This document shows, piece after piece, positions 16,349 through 26,558 of a stretch of DNA of 64,000 nucleotides (within the stretch, counting starts at the first letter, position 1; every line of letters begins with the position of its first letter). Made by a program: the position numbers and the translations under genes. The stretch comes from Flavobacterium sp. SM15 (GTDB lineage: Bacteria; Bacteroidota; Bacteroidia; Flavobacteriales; Flavobacteriaceae), in the NCBI RefSeq assembly GCF_022012335.1, contig NZ_JAKLTO010000004.1, positions 287,642-351,641 of the forward strand, written 5' to 3'. The notes beneath the pieces were generated by a model that saw only the letters and a list, made by a program, of their open reading frames with translations, did no database searches and was not told the origin of the DNA.

Positions 16349-18442
16349 ATGAGAATTACAAAAAGCATACAGCCATTTTTGAACTTATGCATCTTTTATC
16401 TGATTATCAATATCTTATTAAGAAGTGTTCTTTTTTTTCATCCCATAACTCAAGCTGGTTTTAGTGCGTTTGAAATCCTTAAAATTTATTTTTTAGGTTG
16501 TATTTCCGATTTCTTTGTTTTTGTTTTGATGAGCTCTTTTTTGTGGCTTTACTTGCTTTTTCTCTCTGATTCAAAATATCAAAAACCTTGGGGATACTTT
16601 ATTTTTGGCATTCTTCTCCTATTATTGATTTATGTAAGTTGTTTCAACACAATTTTAAATGAATATGGAGGTGTCGTTCCTACAATCGGAATCAGTTTTA
16701 TTGGGTTAAAGACGCTACTTTTTGGCTTATTGCTTTTTCTTCCAAGCTATAGAAAGCAGATACGTTTAGCCTTGTTTTCGGTTACTGTTTTTCTGTTTGT
16801 TTTAATCATTGTACAAAATGCTGTAAGCGAGTTCTTTTTTTGGAACGAATTTGGTGTAAAATACAATTTCATTGCTGTTGATTATTTGGTTTATACCAAT
16901 ACGGTAATTGGAAACATCATGGAATCCTATCCTGTAATTCCTTTATTTTTAGGCGTTGGACTTATTACGATCCTAGCTACTTATTTCATTGTGAAGAAAT
17001 CGAAAGGTTATCTTGACCAAATCCCTTCCTTTAAAGAGAAACTTGTAATTTTAGGTACCATAGCATTAATTTCCATTGTTTCATTAATTGCTATTCCGGC
17101 AATTTCAAAAACTGAAAACTCTCAAAATGTATTTGCAAATGAACTTCAGGCAAACGGTATTTACCGATTTTATCTTGCTTTCCAAAACAGTGAATTAGAT
17201 TATTTCAAATTTTATAATACGCTTCCAAAGGAAAAAGCTTACGCTGAATTGAAAAAACAACTTCCGGGAATTACAGGCGAATCTACATTACACAAAATAG
17301 TTGCAAATCAGAAGGAAATACATAAAAACGTGGTTTTAATTACCATTGAAAGTTTAAGTGCCGATTTCATGAAAGCCTATGGAAACCAACAAAACCTAAC
17401 ACCTTTCTTAGACGAAATAGCAGGCAAAAGTTTGTTTTTCAGTAATCTATATGCAACAGGAAACCGTACAGTTAGAGGCTTGGAAGCCGTTACTTTATGC
17501 ATTCCTCCAACTGCGGGAGAAAGTATCGTAAAACGCGCAGACAACAAAAACAAATTCTCAACCGGTTCGGTATTTAAACAAAAAGGTTATAACGTGAAAT
17601 ATCTTTACGGCGGGGATGCTTTTTTCGACAACATGCAAGACTTTTTCCAAGGTAATGGCTATGATATTATAGATAAAAAATCATTCAAGGCTGAAGAAAT
17701 TTCTTTTTCAAATATCTGGGGTGTTTGTGATGAAGATATGGCAAAAAAAGCCATTCAAACCATGAATGAAGAAGCCAAAACGGGTAAGCCGTTTTTTAAT
17801 CATTGGATGACTGTAAGCAATCATCGTCCGTTTACTTATCCTGAAAATAAAATTGACATCCCTGCTGATTCAAAATCACGAGAAGGTGGTGTAAAATATA
17901 CAGATTATGCACTTAGAGCATTTTTTAATCAGGCACAAAAAATGCCTTGGTTTAACAACACGGTTTTTGTAATTGTGGCCGATCATTGTGCTTCCAGCTC
18001 AGGAAAAACAGAATTACCAATGGAAAAATACCGAATTCCGGCTTTGATTTATGCACCTGGTTTTGTACAACCGCAAAACTGCACTAAATTAATGTCTCAA
18101 ATTGATTTGATGCCTACTGTTATGGGCCTTTTGAATTTTAATTATCAAAGCAAGTTTTACGGACAAGATGTTTTTAAACAAGACTATAATCCAAGAGCAT
18201 TTATTGCTACGTATCAGGATTTAGGATTTATCAAAGACAGTGTTTTAACGATAATATCTCCAGTTAAAAAAGTTAAGCAATTTGAATTGGTTCCTTTGCC
18301 TTCTACTTCGGAAAGCATACAGGTTAAATATGAGGAAAAACCGATGAAAAAAATGAGAACCGATTTGATTTCAAATACAATTGCAATGTATCAAACTGCA
18401 TCAGATCTGCTTAAAAACAAAAAATATCAGAAGTTAAATTAA
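16349..18442 (+). CDS. LTA-synthase-family sulfatase-fold membrane enzyme
   Basis: The 697-residue protein has five to six N-terminal membrane helices and a large extracytoplasmic alkaline-phosphatase-fold domain. The expected active-site residues are visible: Glu334 in ITIESLSADF, nucleophile Thr374 in TGNRTVRGLEA and the metal ligands Asp/His in VIVADHCAS. In Gram-negative bacteria these enzymes transfer phosphoglycerol or phosphoethanolamine onto envelope glycans or lipids. A TAATTTTG box (16325-16332) is 17 bp above the ATG. It is divergent from the two-component operon. Confidence 0.9.
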   Translation: MRITKSIQPFLNLCIFYLIINILLRSVLFFHPITQAGFSAFEILKIYFLGCISDFFVFVLMSSFLWLYLLFLSDSKYQKPWGYFIFGILLLLLIYVSCFNTILNEYGGVVPTIGISFIGLKTLLFGLLLFLPSYRKQIRLALFSVTVFLFVLIIVQNAVSEFFFWNEFGVKYNFIAVDYLVYTNTVIGNIMESYPVIPLFLGVGLITILATYFIVKKSKGYLDQIPSFKEKLVILGTIALISIVSLIAIPAISKTENSQNVFANELQANGIYRFYLAFQNSELDYFKFYNTLPKEKAYAELKKQLPGITGESTLHKIVANQKEIHKNVVLITIESLSADFMKAYGNQQNLTPFLDEIAGKSLFFSNLYATGNRTVRGLEAVTLCIPPTAGESIVKRADNKNKFSTGSVFKQKGYNVKYLYGGDAFFDNMQDFFQGNGYDIIDKKSFKAEEISFSNIWGVCDEDMAKKAIQTMNEEAKTGKPFFNHWMTVSNHRPFTYPENKIDIPADSKSREGGVKYTDYALRAFFNQAQKMPWFNNTVFVIVADHCASSSGKTELPMEKYRIPALIYAPGFVQPQNCTKLMSQIDLMPTVMGLLNFNYQSKFYGQDVFKQDYNPRAFIATYQDLGFIKDSVLTIISPVKKVKQFELVPLPSTSESIQVKYEEKPMKKMRTDLISNTIAMYQTASDLLKNKKYQKLN

Positions 18443-18472
18443 TTAATCCAATGATTTTATAAGAAGGTGATT

Positions 18473-20500
18473 TTACAATAAACCGTTGTATTTTCTAACA
18501 AACCATTCTGTTGTCAAGGATACGGCCAAAAGTACCAACAGCCAAACAAAATCAATCAGTGGAGATTGTTTTAAAATTGCTTTTTCAGTTGGTAAATACT
18601 GTTGGTTTTTACTTAAAAAATCAATTAATTGGTCTACCTGATTTGGGAAATAAACTTTTCCGTTTGTGTTTGCTGCTAATTGCATTAAACGTGTCAAGTC
18701 TGGGTTTACAAATTGTTTTTCGATTTCAAAATCAAGCACTTCAAAACTTCCTGAATACTGATTTTTAGAATTATTTTCTTTTACCGTAAAACTGTAATTA
18801 CCTGGTTCCAAACCGTCTAAATCAACCACATATTCATTGGTTCTTTTCAGAAAATCATACGATTTGGAAGTATTTGTCTTTTTATTTTTGAGCTGAATCG
18901 TTAATCGTGCATTTTCTTCAAACTCATAGTTTTTATTAAAATACTGAGCAGAAATTTCAATACTTTCTCCAGAATTATAAAAACTCTCATGATTTACCAC
19001 CAATGATTTTTTAGCAGCATTGGTTGCCAAATATTGGATAATTTTATCAGAAAATAGGTCGAACTGATCAAACGATTTGGATTTTAAATAACTTTCCATA
19101 CGCCATTTCCAAATGTTTTCACCAAAAAGAAAAGCATTTCGTTTTAATCCGTTTTCTGTGAAAGTTAGTAATGGGTTTTCAGTTTTAATATTTCTGATTC
19201 TGCTTTGCAATAAAACCGAAGCATTTTGTTTCAAAGTAATGGTTCCGAAAGGATGTTCCAAAGGAGGAAAATTTTCAAACCCAATATTCTCAAGTGCAAA
19301 GGAATTAAACTGGGAATTGAAATCTGCCGAATAATCTTCTTTTTGACCCGATAGTTTAAAGTTTACCTGATTTTGATATTGGTTTAAAAAATTGAAATCT
19401 GTATTGGTTCCGGTAATTATCCAAGTGTTGAGTTGAAGGTTTTTATTTTGTTCGAAAACAGTTTTAAATTCCGGGGTTGGCTGATACAAAATTAAAACAT
19501 TATAATCTTCTAATGATTTGATTTCATTTGGATTAATAACAGTTACTTTACGTTGAAGATTAGATTCAATTGAGCGTTTTAAAGCTCCTAAGTCCGGGTG
19601 ATTGATTGCTGAAACCAAAGCTATTTCAGAACGTTCATCGATTACTTCAACTGCAAAATTTTTACTGTTATTGTATTTATTTTTTTCGTTTTCTGAAGAA
19701 GAAATTACCGCCTTGTACGTTTGTACCCCAACACTTTCCGCATTCAATAAAACCGTCACTACTTCAATTTTTTTGTTCGGAGAAAACGAAATGTTTTGCT
19801 TATGAACTGTTGAATTTCCGTGCTGTATGCTGAATGTTGTATTTAGGCTTTTCTTTCCATTGTACTGAACAAAAACCTCTACTGGAAATTTATTCTTTAA
19901 AAACGCATATTTATTAACATTCAATTGATTGATTTTCAAATCTAATACAGTAGTTGTATCGCCTATGACAATTGGATATACAGTTGTGTTTTGTTGAAAA
20001 CTGTAAACATAATCGTTCCCAATAGTCTGATTTCCATCTGTTAAAAGCACAACCGGATAGTTCTGGCTTCTGTAAAATTGCTTCAAATTCTCAGCAACCT
20101 GATCAATATGTGTCTGTTTTCCTTTAAAATCCAAAGAAGTATTGGGCTGGAAATCACTATCAAAACGATAAAGCTGTACTTCATATTTGTCTTTCAGCGA
20201 ATTGCTTTGAGCTAATTTCAAAGTAAGCTCTTTAACTAAATCTGTCTGAGCTAACTCATTAATTGATTGAGAGTTGTCAATAACAATTGGCAATGGCACT
20301 TTTGTAACCTCAAAAGTTTTTCTAGAAATTATCGGATTAATCAACAATAACAATATTGAAAAAACCGTTAAAAAACGCAAAAAAGCCAAAAGCAAATTCA
20401 CCTTGGAATTACTTTTGGCTTTATATAAATAGTGGTAAAACGACAAACCGGCAGCAATCAAAACCGATAACAGTAAAAGTAAAATTGTGCTTGTTGTCAT
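18473..20500 (-). CDS. VWA-like membrane protein
   Basis: The 675-residue protein has two N-terminal membrane helices (about 3-20 and 37-60), a VWA-type domain starting VPLPIVIDNSQSIN (the D-x-S-x-S MIDAS pattern) with LLTDGNQTIG as the later MIDAS loop, several beta-rich regions, and a C-terminal membrane helix (LIDFVWLLVLLAVSLTTEWFVRKY). Proteins of this form are common in Bacteroidetes near aerotolerance-type operons, though no bat genes are visible here. Partners are unknown. It converges with the LTA-synthase-like gene. Confidence 0.82.
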   Translation of the reverse strand: MTTSTILLLLLSVLIAAGLSFYHYLYKAKSNSKVNLLLAFLRFLTVFSILLLLINPIISRKTFEVTKVPLPIVIDNSQSINELAQTDLVKELTLKLAQSNSLKDKYEVQLYRFDSDFQPNTSLDFKGKQTHIDQVAENLKQFYRSQNYPVVLLTDGNQTIGNDYVYSFQQNTTVYPIVIGDTTTVLDLKINQLNVNKYAFLKNKFPVEVFVQYNGKKSLNTTFSIQHGNSTVHKQNISFSPNKKIEVVTVLLNAESVGVQTYKAVISSSENEKNKYNNSKNFAVEVIDERSEIALVSAINHPDLGALKRSIESNLQRKVTVINPNEIKSLEDYNVLILYQPTPEFKTVFEQNKNLQLNTWIITGTNTDFNFLNQYQNQVNFKLSGQKEDYSADFNSQFNSFALENIGFENFPPLEHPFGTITLKQNASVLLQSRIRNIKTENPLLTFTENGLKRNAFLFGENIWKWRMESYLKSKSFDQFDLFSDKIIQYLATNAAKKSLVVNHESFYNSGESIEISAQYFNKNYEFEENARLTIQLKNKKTNTSKSYDFLKRTNEYVVDLDGLEPGNYSFTVKENNSKNQYSGSFEVLDFEIEKQFVNPDLTRLMQLAANTNGKVYFPNQVDQLIDFLSKNQQYLPTEKAILKQSPLIDFVWLLVLLAVSLTTEWFVRKYNGLL

Positions 20501-20516
20501 TTTTATGTATTAAAAG

Positions 20517-20543
20517 ATTGGAAGATTCTAAAATTGGAAGATT
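20517..20543. repeat. Short direct repeat in an intergenic spacer
   Basis: Two copies of ATTGGAAGATT (20517-20527 and 20533-20543) at a 16-bp period, in the AT-rich spacer between the VWA gene and fabG. Low-complexity; no function can be inferred. Confidence 0.4.
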
Positions 20544-20593
20544 TCAACTCCTTCTCAATCTTTAAATCTTTAATCATTAAATTTTTTAATTTA

Positions 20594-21340
20594 TTATGTT
20601 AACATTCCTCCATCAACATTAAGTACTTGTCCGGTAACATAAGCACTTAAATCACAAGAAAGGAAAACACAAGCATTAGCAACATCTTCCGGAGTTCCAC
20701 CACGTTTTAATGGAATACTGTCTCTCCATCCTGCAACTACGTCTTCATTTAATTTAGCAGTCATTTCAGTTTCGATAAATCCAGGAGCGATTACATTACA
20801 ACGAATATTTCTTGAACCTAATTCTAATGCTACCGATTTAGAAAAACCAATCACACCAGCTTTAGAAGCCGCATAGTTAGTTTGACCTGCATTCCCTTTA
20901 ACACCAACCACAGAACTCATATTGATGATTGAACCTGCTCGATTTTTCAACATGATTCTCTGAACTGCTTTAGTCATATTGAAAACCGATTTCAAATTCA
21001 CATCGATTACCGTATCAAAATCTTCTTCAGAAATTCTCATTAAAAGATTATCTTTAGTAATCCCTGCATTATTGATCAAAATATCTACGTTTCCGAATTC
21101 TGCAATAACATCGTCAACTAATTTTTGAGCTTCGTTAAAGTCTGCTGCGTTAGATTGATATCCTTTAGCTTTAACTCCTAAAGCAGCTAATTCATTCTCT
21201 AATTCTTGTGCTGCAGCTGCAGATGAACTGTATGTAAATGCCACATTTGCACCGTTTTTAGCAAATACCTGAGCAATCCCTCTACCGATTCCTCTACTCG
21301 CCCCTGTTATGATTGCGGTTTTTCCTTCTAATAATTTCAT
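20594..21340 (-). CDS. fabG: 3-oxoacyl-ACP reductase (SDR family)
   Basis: This 248-residue short-chain dehydrogenase performs the NADPH-dependent reduction step of fatty-acid elongation. The cofactor motif TGASRGIG (residues 12-19), NNAG (90-93) and the catalytic Ser142-Tyr156-Lys160 set (NMSSVVG...TNYAASK) are intact, and the C-terminus ends YVTGQVLNVDGGM as in true FabG. It has its own promoter and is not in a fab cluster, but the lpx genes nearby use its product pool. Placement downstream of sucD is separated by a terminator. Confidence 0.95.
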   Translation of the reverse strand: MKLLEGKTAIITGASRGIGRGIAQVFAKNGANVAFTYSSSAAAAQELENELAALGVKAKGYQSNAADFNEAQKLVDDVIAEFGNVDILINNAGITKDNLLMRISEEDFDTVIDVNLKSVFNMTKAVQRIMLKNRAGSIINMSSVVGVKGNAGQTNYAASKAGVIGFSKSVALELGSRNIRCNVIAPGFIETEMTAKLNEDVVAGWRDSIPLKRGGTPEDVANACVFLSCDLSAYVTGQVLNVDGGMLT

Positions 21341-21376
21341 GTTTCAGTATGTAGTTTAGTTTGTTTAAATGTGTTA

Positions 21377-21407
21377 CAAATATAGATTTTTGTATTTAGT
21401 CCCACAA
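21377..21407 (-). promoter_or_regulatory. Promoter of fabG
   Basis: On the minus strand TTG (21407-21405), a 20-nt spacer and TATATTTG (21384-21377). The TTG is inside the T-tract of the upstream sucD terminator. Confidence 0.65.
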
Positions 21408-21438
21408 AAAAAGCCCTACAAAATGCAGGGCTTTTAAC
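21406..21438 (-). terminator. Rho-independent terminator of sucD
   Basis: On the minus strand the stem AAGCCCTGC / GTAGGGCTT (one G-T pair) with a short A/T loop, followed by a run of T. It ends the sucD transcript before fabG. Confidence 0.85.
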
Positions 21439-21457
21439 TATTGTATAGAAATTAGGA

Positions 21458-22330
21458 TTAACCCAATACTTCTTTAACTTTTTTACCGATTTCAGCAGGA
21501 GAATCTACCACGTGGATTCCGTTCTCTCTCATGATACGTTTTTTAGCTTCAGCTGTATCATCAGCTCCACCAACGATTGCACCAGCGTGACCCATTGTAC
21601 GTCCTTTTGGAGCAGTTTCTCCAGCGATGAAACCTACAACCGGTTTTCTGTTTCCGTCAGCTTTAACCCATTTAGCAGCATCAGCTTCTAATTGACCACC
21701 GATTTCACCGATCATGATGATTAATTCTGTTTCAGGATCGTTCATTAACAATTCAACCGCTTCTTTAGTAGTAGTTCCGATGATTGGATCTCCACCGATA
21801 CCGATAGCTGTTGTGATTCCGAAACCTTGACGAACTACCTGATCAGCAGCTTCGTATGTTAAAGTACCAGATTTAGAAACGATACCTACTTTTCCTTTTT
21901 TAAAAACGAAACCTGGCATGATACCAACTTTTGCTTCTTCCGGAGTAATTACACCCGGACAGTTAGGACCAACTAAACGACAGTCTCTTGTTTGGATATA
22001 ATCGTATGCTTTAATCATATCAGCAACAGGAATCCCCTCAGTGATACAAATGATCACTTTAATTCCAGCATCTGCAGCTTCCATAATCGCATCTGCAGCA
22101 AATGCAGGCGGAACGAAAATGATTGAAGTATCTGCACCAGCCTGATCTACAGCGTCTTTTACTGTATTGAAAACCGGACGGTCTAAGTGCATTGATCCAC
22201 CTTTTCCTGGAGTTACACCACCTACAACGTTTGTTCCGTATTCAATCATTTGTGAAGCGTGGAATGTTCCTTCACTTCCTGTAAATCCCTGAACAATTAT
22301 TTTAGAATTCTTATTAACTAAAACACTCAT
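21458..22330 (-). CDS. sucD: Succinyl-CoA synthetase alpha subunit
   Basis: The 290-residue protein (start [18 protein letters not shown], chosen over a TTG 13 codons upstream) is the TCA-cycle subunit that binds CoA and carries the phosphohistidine. Visible motifs are [12 protein letters not shown], the CoA-binding VGPNCPGVI, and GHAGAIVGG with the active-site His. It forms heterodimers with SucC, which is not in this window. A TATTTTTG box about 40 bp above the ATG is a likely -7 element. The strong terminator downstream makes this a single-gene unit. Confidence 0.95.
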   Translation of the reverse strand: MSVLVNKNSKIIVQGFTGSEGTFHASQMIEYGTNVVGGVTPGKGGSMHLDRPVFNTVKDAVDQAGADTSIIFVPPAFAADAIMEAADAGIKVIICITEGIPVADMIKAYDYIQTRDCRLVGPNCPGVITPEEAKVGIMPGFVFKKGKVGIVSKSGTLTYEAADQVVRQGFGITTAIGIGGDPIIGTTTKEAVELLMNDPETELIIMIGEIGGQLEADAAKWVKADGNRKPVVGFIAGETAPKGRTMGHAGAIVGGADDTAEAKKRIMRENGIHVVDSPAEIGKKVKEVLG

Positions 22331-22436
22331 GATATAGTTTTTTATGTTGTTTTTAAAATTGCATTGCAAAAATAGACTTTTGAAAGAAATATCTAAAGTA
22401 TTTTGCGATAAACTTTTTAAGATTTTTTAAAGGAAA

Positions 22437-22799
22437 TTAACCTAGCTGACTCATTTGGTAACCACGGAATAATTTACCGTCTTTCACTTCCCAAATTGTT
22501 ACAAAATGTGCTAAAACTTCTTCTTCCGAAGGATTTTCAATCGGAGTTACATAGTAAGTGTAGCGAACCGTTACTGTATTATTTTCTTCTAGGATATGCG
22601 TAAAATCGATGCGCGAGGAGGTATAGGAACGTTTCATTTCGTTCGCTAACTCAACTAAATCGTTTTTTGTCATTTTTAAGAATCCTTTGGAACTGTGCCA
22701 ATCAAATTCCATTTCGTCGTGAAGGAAACGTTTTATCACTTCGTTGTTACGCAACGCATCCGAATGATAAAACTCAGTAACCAGCTCTTTAGCCATCAT
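22437..22799 (-). CDS. NTF2-like / SnoaL-fold protein
   Basis: I place the start at ATG 22799 (or 22796), giving about 120 residues; the longer frame runs back into the LpxD paralogue gene. The protein shows the NTF2-like pattern: an N-terminal helix pair ([33 protein letters not shown]), a middle helix ([12 protein letters not shown]) and a C-terminal sheet ([31 protein letters not shown]). The fold serves many enzymes and binding proteins, so function is open. It overlaps the upstream gene by 11 bp and is the last gene of the lpx operon. Confidence 0.78.
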   Translation of the reverse strand: MMAKELVTEFYHSDALRNNEVIKRFLHDEMEFDWHSSKGFLKMTKNDLVELANEMKRSYTSSRIDFTHILEENNTVTVRYTYYVTPIENPSEEEVLAHFVTIWEVKDGKLFRGYQMSQLG

Positions 22800-23730
22800 T
22801 TTTGTTAAGTTTATTAAGGATTTCTGGAATCTTTTTAACGTTAGCAAGTTGCTTAAGTTTTTCGCGAGATTCTTCAATTGGAGTACCAAAATAGGTTTTG
22901 CCACCTTCAACAGATTTAGTTACTCCGGTTTGGCCAAGAATAATCGCTTTTTCACCAATGGTAATTCCACTTGTGGTTCCTACTTGTCCCCAAAGTGTTA
23001 CTTCGTCTTCAATGACAACGCAGCCAGCAATTCCGGTTTGTGAAGCGATTAAACATTTTTTACCGATAACCGTATCGTGACCAACATGCACCTGATTGTC
23101 AATTTTGGTGCCCTCACCTATTGTTGTATCTCCGGTAACTCCTTTATCTATAGTACAAAGAGCGCCGATTCCCACATTATTTTCGATAACAACACGTCCG
23201 CCGGAAATCAATTGATCAAATCCTTCAGGTCTCTTTTTATAATAGAAAGCATCTGCTCCTAAAATAGAACCTGAATGAATAATGACATTATCTCCGATTA
23301 TTGAATTGTCATAAATGGAAACATTGGAATGAATCAGGCAATCTTTACCAATAACCACGTTGTTACCGATAAAACAATTCGGCTGAATAACGGTTCCTTC
23401 TCCAATTACCGCTGATTCTGAAATAGAAACATTTGACGCTGTAAAAGGTTTGAAATGCTTAGTAAGTTTATTGAAATCGCGAAATGGATCATCGGAAATT
23501 AATAAAGCTTTACCCTCAGGGCAATCTACTTTCTTGTTAATCAAAACTATAGTTGCCGCCGACTGTAAAGCCTTATCATAATATTTTGGATGATCCACAA
23601 AAACGATATCGCCTCTTTCCACCACGTGAATTTCATTCATCCCGTGAACCGGAAAACGCTCATCGCCCACATACTCACACTGAATAATGTTGGCAATTTC
23701 TTTAAGAGTATGTGTTTTTGTAAACTTCAA
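22789..23730 (-). CDS. LpxD-like UDP-acylglucosamine N-acyltransferase paralogue
   Basis: The 313-residue protein has the LpxD layout: a short uridine-binding N-terminal domain and then many hexapeptide repeats forming a left-handed beta helix. The catalytic His position is kept ([12 protein letters not shown], cf. NQIQIAHNVEIG in the main LpxD). The later active-site segment GIVGHITIG of LpxD is here GTTSGITIG, so the second His is missing. It is also about 30 residues shorter than the LpxD at 26559-27596. It may acylate a different sugar nucleotide or be a lipid A-like variant enzyme. It lies 17 bp below efp in the lpx operon. Confidence 0.82.
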   Translation of the reverse strand: MKFTKTHTLKEIANIIQCEYVGDERFPVHGMNEIHVVERGDIVFVDHPKYYDKALQSAATIVLINKKVDCPEGKALLISDDPFRDFNKLTKHFKPFTASNVSISESAVIGEGTVIQPNCFIGNNVVIGKDCLIHSNVSIYDNSIIGDNVIIHSGSILGADAFYYKKRPEGFDQLISGGRVVIENNVGIGALCTIDKGVTGDTTIGEGTKIDNQVHVGHDTVIGKKCLIASQTGIAGCVVIEDEVTLWGQVGTTSGITIGEKAIILGQTGVTKSVEGGKTYFGTPIEESREKLKQLANVKKIPEILNKLNKNDG

Positions 23731-23747
23731 ATTGTATTCTTTTGTAA

Positions 23748-24314
23748 TTATTCTTTAACACGCTCCATATAAGAACCTGTAGCTGTATCAATTTTGATTT
23801 TGTCACCTTCATTGATGAACAAAGGCACGTTAATTTGAGCTCCAGTTTCTACAGTTGCAGGTTTAGTAGCATTTGTTGCAGTATTACCTTTAACACCCGG
23901 CTCAGCGTAAGTTACTTCTAAAATTACTGATGCTGGCATATCAACAGATAAAGGCGCTTCTGTTTCAGCATTGATCTGAACCATTACGTTTGTACCTTCT
24001 TTTAATAAATCCGGTGCATCCAAAATATCTTTGTTTAACGAAATTTGTTCAAACGTTTCGTTATTCATGAAATGAAAATCACTTCCTTCAGCATATAAAT
24101 ACTGGAAAGTATGCGTTTCAACACGAACCACGTCGATTTTATGACCTGACGAGAAAGTATTATCCAACACTTTTCCGTTTGTTAAACTTTTAAGTTTTGT
24201 TCTAACGAAAGCTGGTCCTTTACCCGGTTTAACGTGTAAAAATTCAATGATTTTGTAAATATCGTGGTTAAATTTAATGCACAATCCGTTTCTGATATCT
24301 GCTGTAGTTGCCAT
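23748..24314 (-). CDS. efp: Elongation factor P
   Basis: This 188-residue protein helps ribosomes through polyproline stretches. It has the three OB-like beta domains of EF-P. The tip loop is VKPGKGPAF with Lys32 in the position modified in E. coli (Lys34) by EpmA/B; no epmA or earP is visible in the window. The gene is embedded in the lpx operon between lpxA (38 bp) and the LpxD paralogue (17 bp). EF-P is the bacterial counterpart of eIF5A, which makes the deoxyhypusine-synthase-like gene at 38501 of interest. Confidence 0.95.
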   Translation of the reverse strand: MATTADIRNGLCIKFNHDIYKIIEFLHVKPGKGPAFVRTKLKSLTNGKVLDNTFSSGHKIDVVRVETHTFQYLYAEGSDFHFMNNETFEQISLNKDILDAPDLLKEGTNVMVQINAETEAPLSVDMPASVILEVTYAEPGVKGNTATNATKPATVETGAQINVPLFINEGDKIKIDTATGSYMERVKE

Positions 24315-24352
24315 TTATGTATTTGTTATTTAATTTATTATTTGTTTTTTAA

Positions 24353-25141
24353 TTAAAATCCGCCTCCGGTATACCCTTTCATAATTCCTCGTGAAGAATT
24401 ACGAATAAACATTATGATTTCATCACGCTCCGGAGTAGCTTCCATTTCTGCTTCAATAATACTTAAAGCTTGAGTGGTATTATAGTTTTTCTGATACAAA
24501 ATTCGGTAAATATCCTGAATTTCTCTGATTTTTTCCGTAGAAAAACCTCTTCTTCTCAATCCCACAGAATTGATTCCCACATAAGAAAGCGGTTCTTTCG
24601 CTGCTTTAGTAAATGGAGGAACATCTTTACGAACTAATGATCCACCTGAAATCATCGCGTGATCTCCGATATGAATGAATTGATGTACTGCAGCCAAACC
24701 ACCGATTACTGCGAAATCCCCAACAATTACGTGTCCTGCTAGTGCAACTCCGTTTACGATAATTGCATTATCACCAATATGGCAATCGTGTGCAATGTGA
24801 GCTGTTGCCATTATCAGACAGTTTTTTCCAATTTTTGTTTGCCCAGATGCAATTGTACCTCTATTTATTGTAACACACTCTCTTACAGTGGTGTTATCAC
24901 CGATTATTGCAAGTGATTCTTCACCACCGAATTTCAAATCCTGAGGAACTGCAGAAATAACAGCACCAGGAAATATATTGCAGTTTTTACCGATTCTTGC
25001 ACCTTCCATAATGGTTACATTTGAGCCAATCCAGGTTCCTTCACCAATTTCCACATTATTATGGATGGTAGTGAATGGTTCAATTACCACATTTTTTGCA
25101 ATTTTTGCACCCGGATGAACGTATGCTAAAGGTTGATTCAT
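24353..25141 (-). CDS. lpxA: UDP-N-acetylglucosamine O-acyltransferase
   Basis: The 262-residue enzyme catalyses the first acyl transfer of lipid A synthesis. It shows LpxA hexapeptide repeats (IGEGTWIGSNVTIMEGARIG), the catalytic His in NCLIMATAHIAHDC and the C-terminal helical part with KNYNTTQALSIIEAE. It starts 10 bp below the lpxC-fabZ stop in the same operon. Length and sequence are standard. Confidence 0.95.
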   Translation of the reverse strand: MNQPLAYVHPGAKIAKNVVIEPFTTIHNNVEIGEGTWIGSNVTIMEGARIGKNCNIFPGAVISAVPQDLKFGGEESLAIIGDNTTVRECVTINRGTIASGQTKIGKNCLIMATAHIAHDCHIGDNAIIVNGVALAGHVIVGDFAVIGGLAAVHQFIHIGDHAMISGGSLVRKDVPPFTKAAKEPLSYVGINSVGLRRRGFSTEKIREIQDIYRILYQKNYNTTQALSIIEAEMEATPERDEIIMFIRNSSRGIMKGYTGGGF

Positions 25142-25151
25142 AAGTGTTTTT

Positions 25152-26540
25152 TTAGTTCTTTTTTACAATTTGCGCCATTAATTCGGCCTCTGTAACTAAT
25201 TTTCCGTTTGCATAAGCACTTGCCTGCATATGGCAAATTCCACGACGGATTGGAGACAATAATTCCAGTTTAAAAATTAAAGTATCACCAGGTAAAACTT
25301 TGTTTTTAAACTTCACATTGTCAATTTTCATAAAATAAGTAAGGTAGTTTTCAGGATCCGGAACTGTACTTAAAATCAAAATTCCTCCGGTTTGTGCCAT
25401 CGCTTCAATAATTAAAACACCCGGCATTACTGGTGCTCCTGGAAAATGCCCAACAAAGAATTGCTCATTCATGGTAACATTTTTCAATCCTACCACATGA
25501 GAATCAGACATTTCTAAAATTCTATCCACTAAAATAAATGGATAACGGTGCGGTAGCATTGATTGAATTTTTGTGATGTCCATCAATGGTTCCTTATGTA
25601 AATCATATACAGGTACATGATTTTTTTGTTCATTCTTGATAATTTTAGACATTTTCTTAGCAAACATCGTATTTACAAAATGTCCTGGCTTATTAGCAAT
25701 AACCTTACCTTTTATTTTTGTTCCGATTAAAGCCAAATCTCCAACAACATCTAGTAATTTGTGACGTGCCGCTTCATTTGGATAATGCAAAGTAAGATTG
25801 TCTAAAATTCCGTTTGGTTTTACGCTGATGGAATCCTTCCCAAAGGCTACTTTCAAGCGTTCCATGGTTTCAGGAGAAATTTCTTTATCAACGTAAACGA
25901 TTGCATTATTTAGATCTCCACCTTTAATCAAACCATGTTCTAATAACCCTTCCAACTCATGGAGGAAACTAAAAGTACGACAATCTGCAATTTCTGTTTT
26001 GAATTCGGAAACCGACTTCATGGTAGCATTCTGAGTTCCTAAAACTTTTGTACCAAAATCAACCATTGCAGTTACCTGATAGTCATCTGCAGGAATAACA
26101 GTGATTTCACTTCCGGTTGTTTCGTCTGTAAAAGAGATCACTTCCTTAACCACATAAACTGAACGTTCCGCATCTTGTTCTACAACACCTACTTTTTCAA
26201 TAGCCTCAACAAAATACTTTGACGAACCATCCATAATTGGCGGCTCAGAAGCATCTAACTCTATAATTACGTTGTCAATATCACACCCTACAAAAGCAGC
26301 TAAAACGTGCTCTGATGTTTGGATTTTAACCCCTAATTTTTCAAGATTGGTACCGCGTTGTGTGTTCACAACATAATTAGCATCGGCCTCTATAACCGGC
26401 TGACCTTCAAGATCAACACGTACAAAGGTAAAACCGTTGTTTACCGGAGCTGGTTTGAAAGTCATTTTTACATTCTGTCCGGTATGTAACCCTACTCCTT
26501 CTAATGTAATTTCACTCTTAATGGTTGTTTGCTTAACCAT
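25152..26540 (-). CDS. lpxC-fabZ: Bifunctional LpxC-FabZ (UDP-acyl-GlcNAc deacetylase / 3-hydroxyacyl-ACP dehydratase)
   Basis: The 462-residue protein is a natural fusion found in Bacteroidetes. The N-terminal LpxC part (about 1-305) has GVGLHTGQNV, the zinc His in SEHVLAAF and the HKLLDVVGDL segment with the other His and Asp ligands. The C-terminal FabZ part (about 320-462) has LPHRYPFILVDRI and GHFPGAPVMPGVLIIEAMAQ with the catalytic His and Glu. One polypeptide thus commits lipid A synthesis and supplies unsaturated acyl-ACP. It lies between lpxD (18 bp) and lpxA (10 bp). Confidence 0.97.
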   Translation of the reverse strand: MVKQTTIKSEITLEGVGLHTGQNVKMTFKPAPVNNGFTFVRVDLEGQPVIEADANYVVNTQRGTNLEKLGVKIQTSEHVLAAFVGCDIDNVIIELDASEPPIMDGSSKYFVEAIEKVGVVEQDAERSVYVVKEVISFTDETTGSEITVIPADDYQVTAMVDFGTKVLGTQNATMKSVSEFKTEIADCRTFSFLHELEGLLEHGLIKGGDLNNAIVYVDKEISPETMERLKVAFGKDSISVKPNGILDNLTLHYPNEAARHKLLDVVGDLALIGTKIKGKVIANKPGHFVNTMFAKKMSKIIKNEQKNHVPVYDLHKEPLMDITKIQSMLPHRYPFILVDRILEMSDSHVVGLKNVTMNEQFFVGHFPGAPVMPGVLIIEAMAQTGGILILSTVPDPENYLTYFMKIDNVKFKNKVLPGDTLIFKLELLSPIRRGICHMQASAYANGKLVTEAELMAQIVKKN

Positions 26541-26558
26541 GATTTTTGTTATTTTAGT

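Noticed and set aside
20501..20593. Minisatellite or mobile repeat in the VWA-fabG spacer
   Set aside because: Only two imperfect 11-bp copies; too little to call an element.
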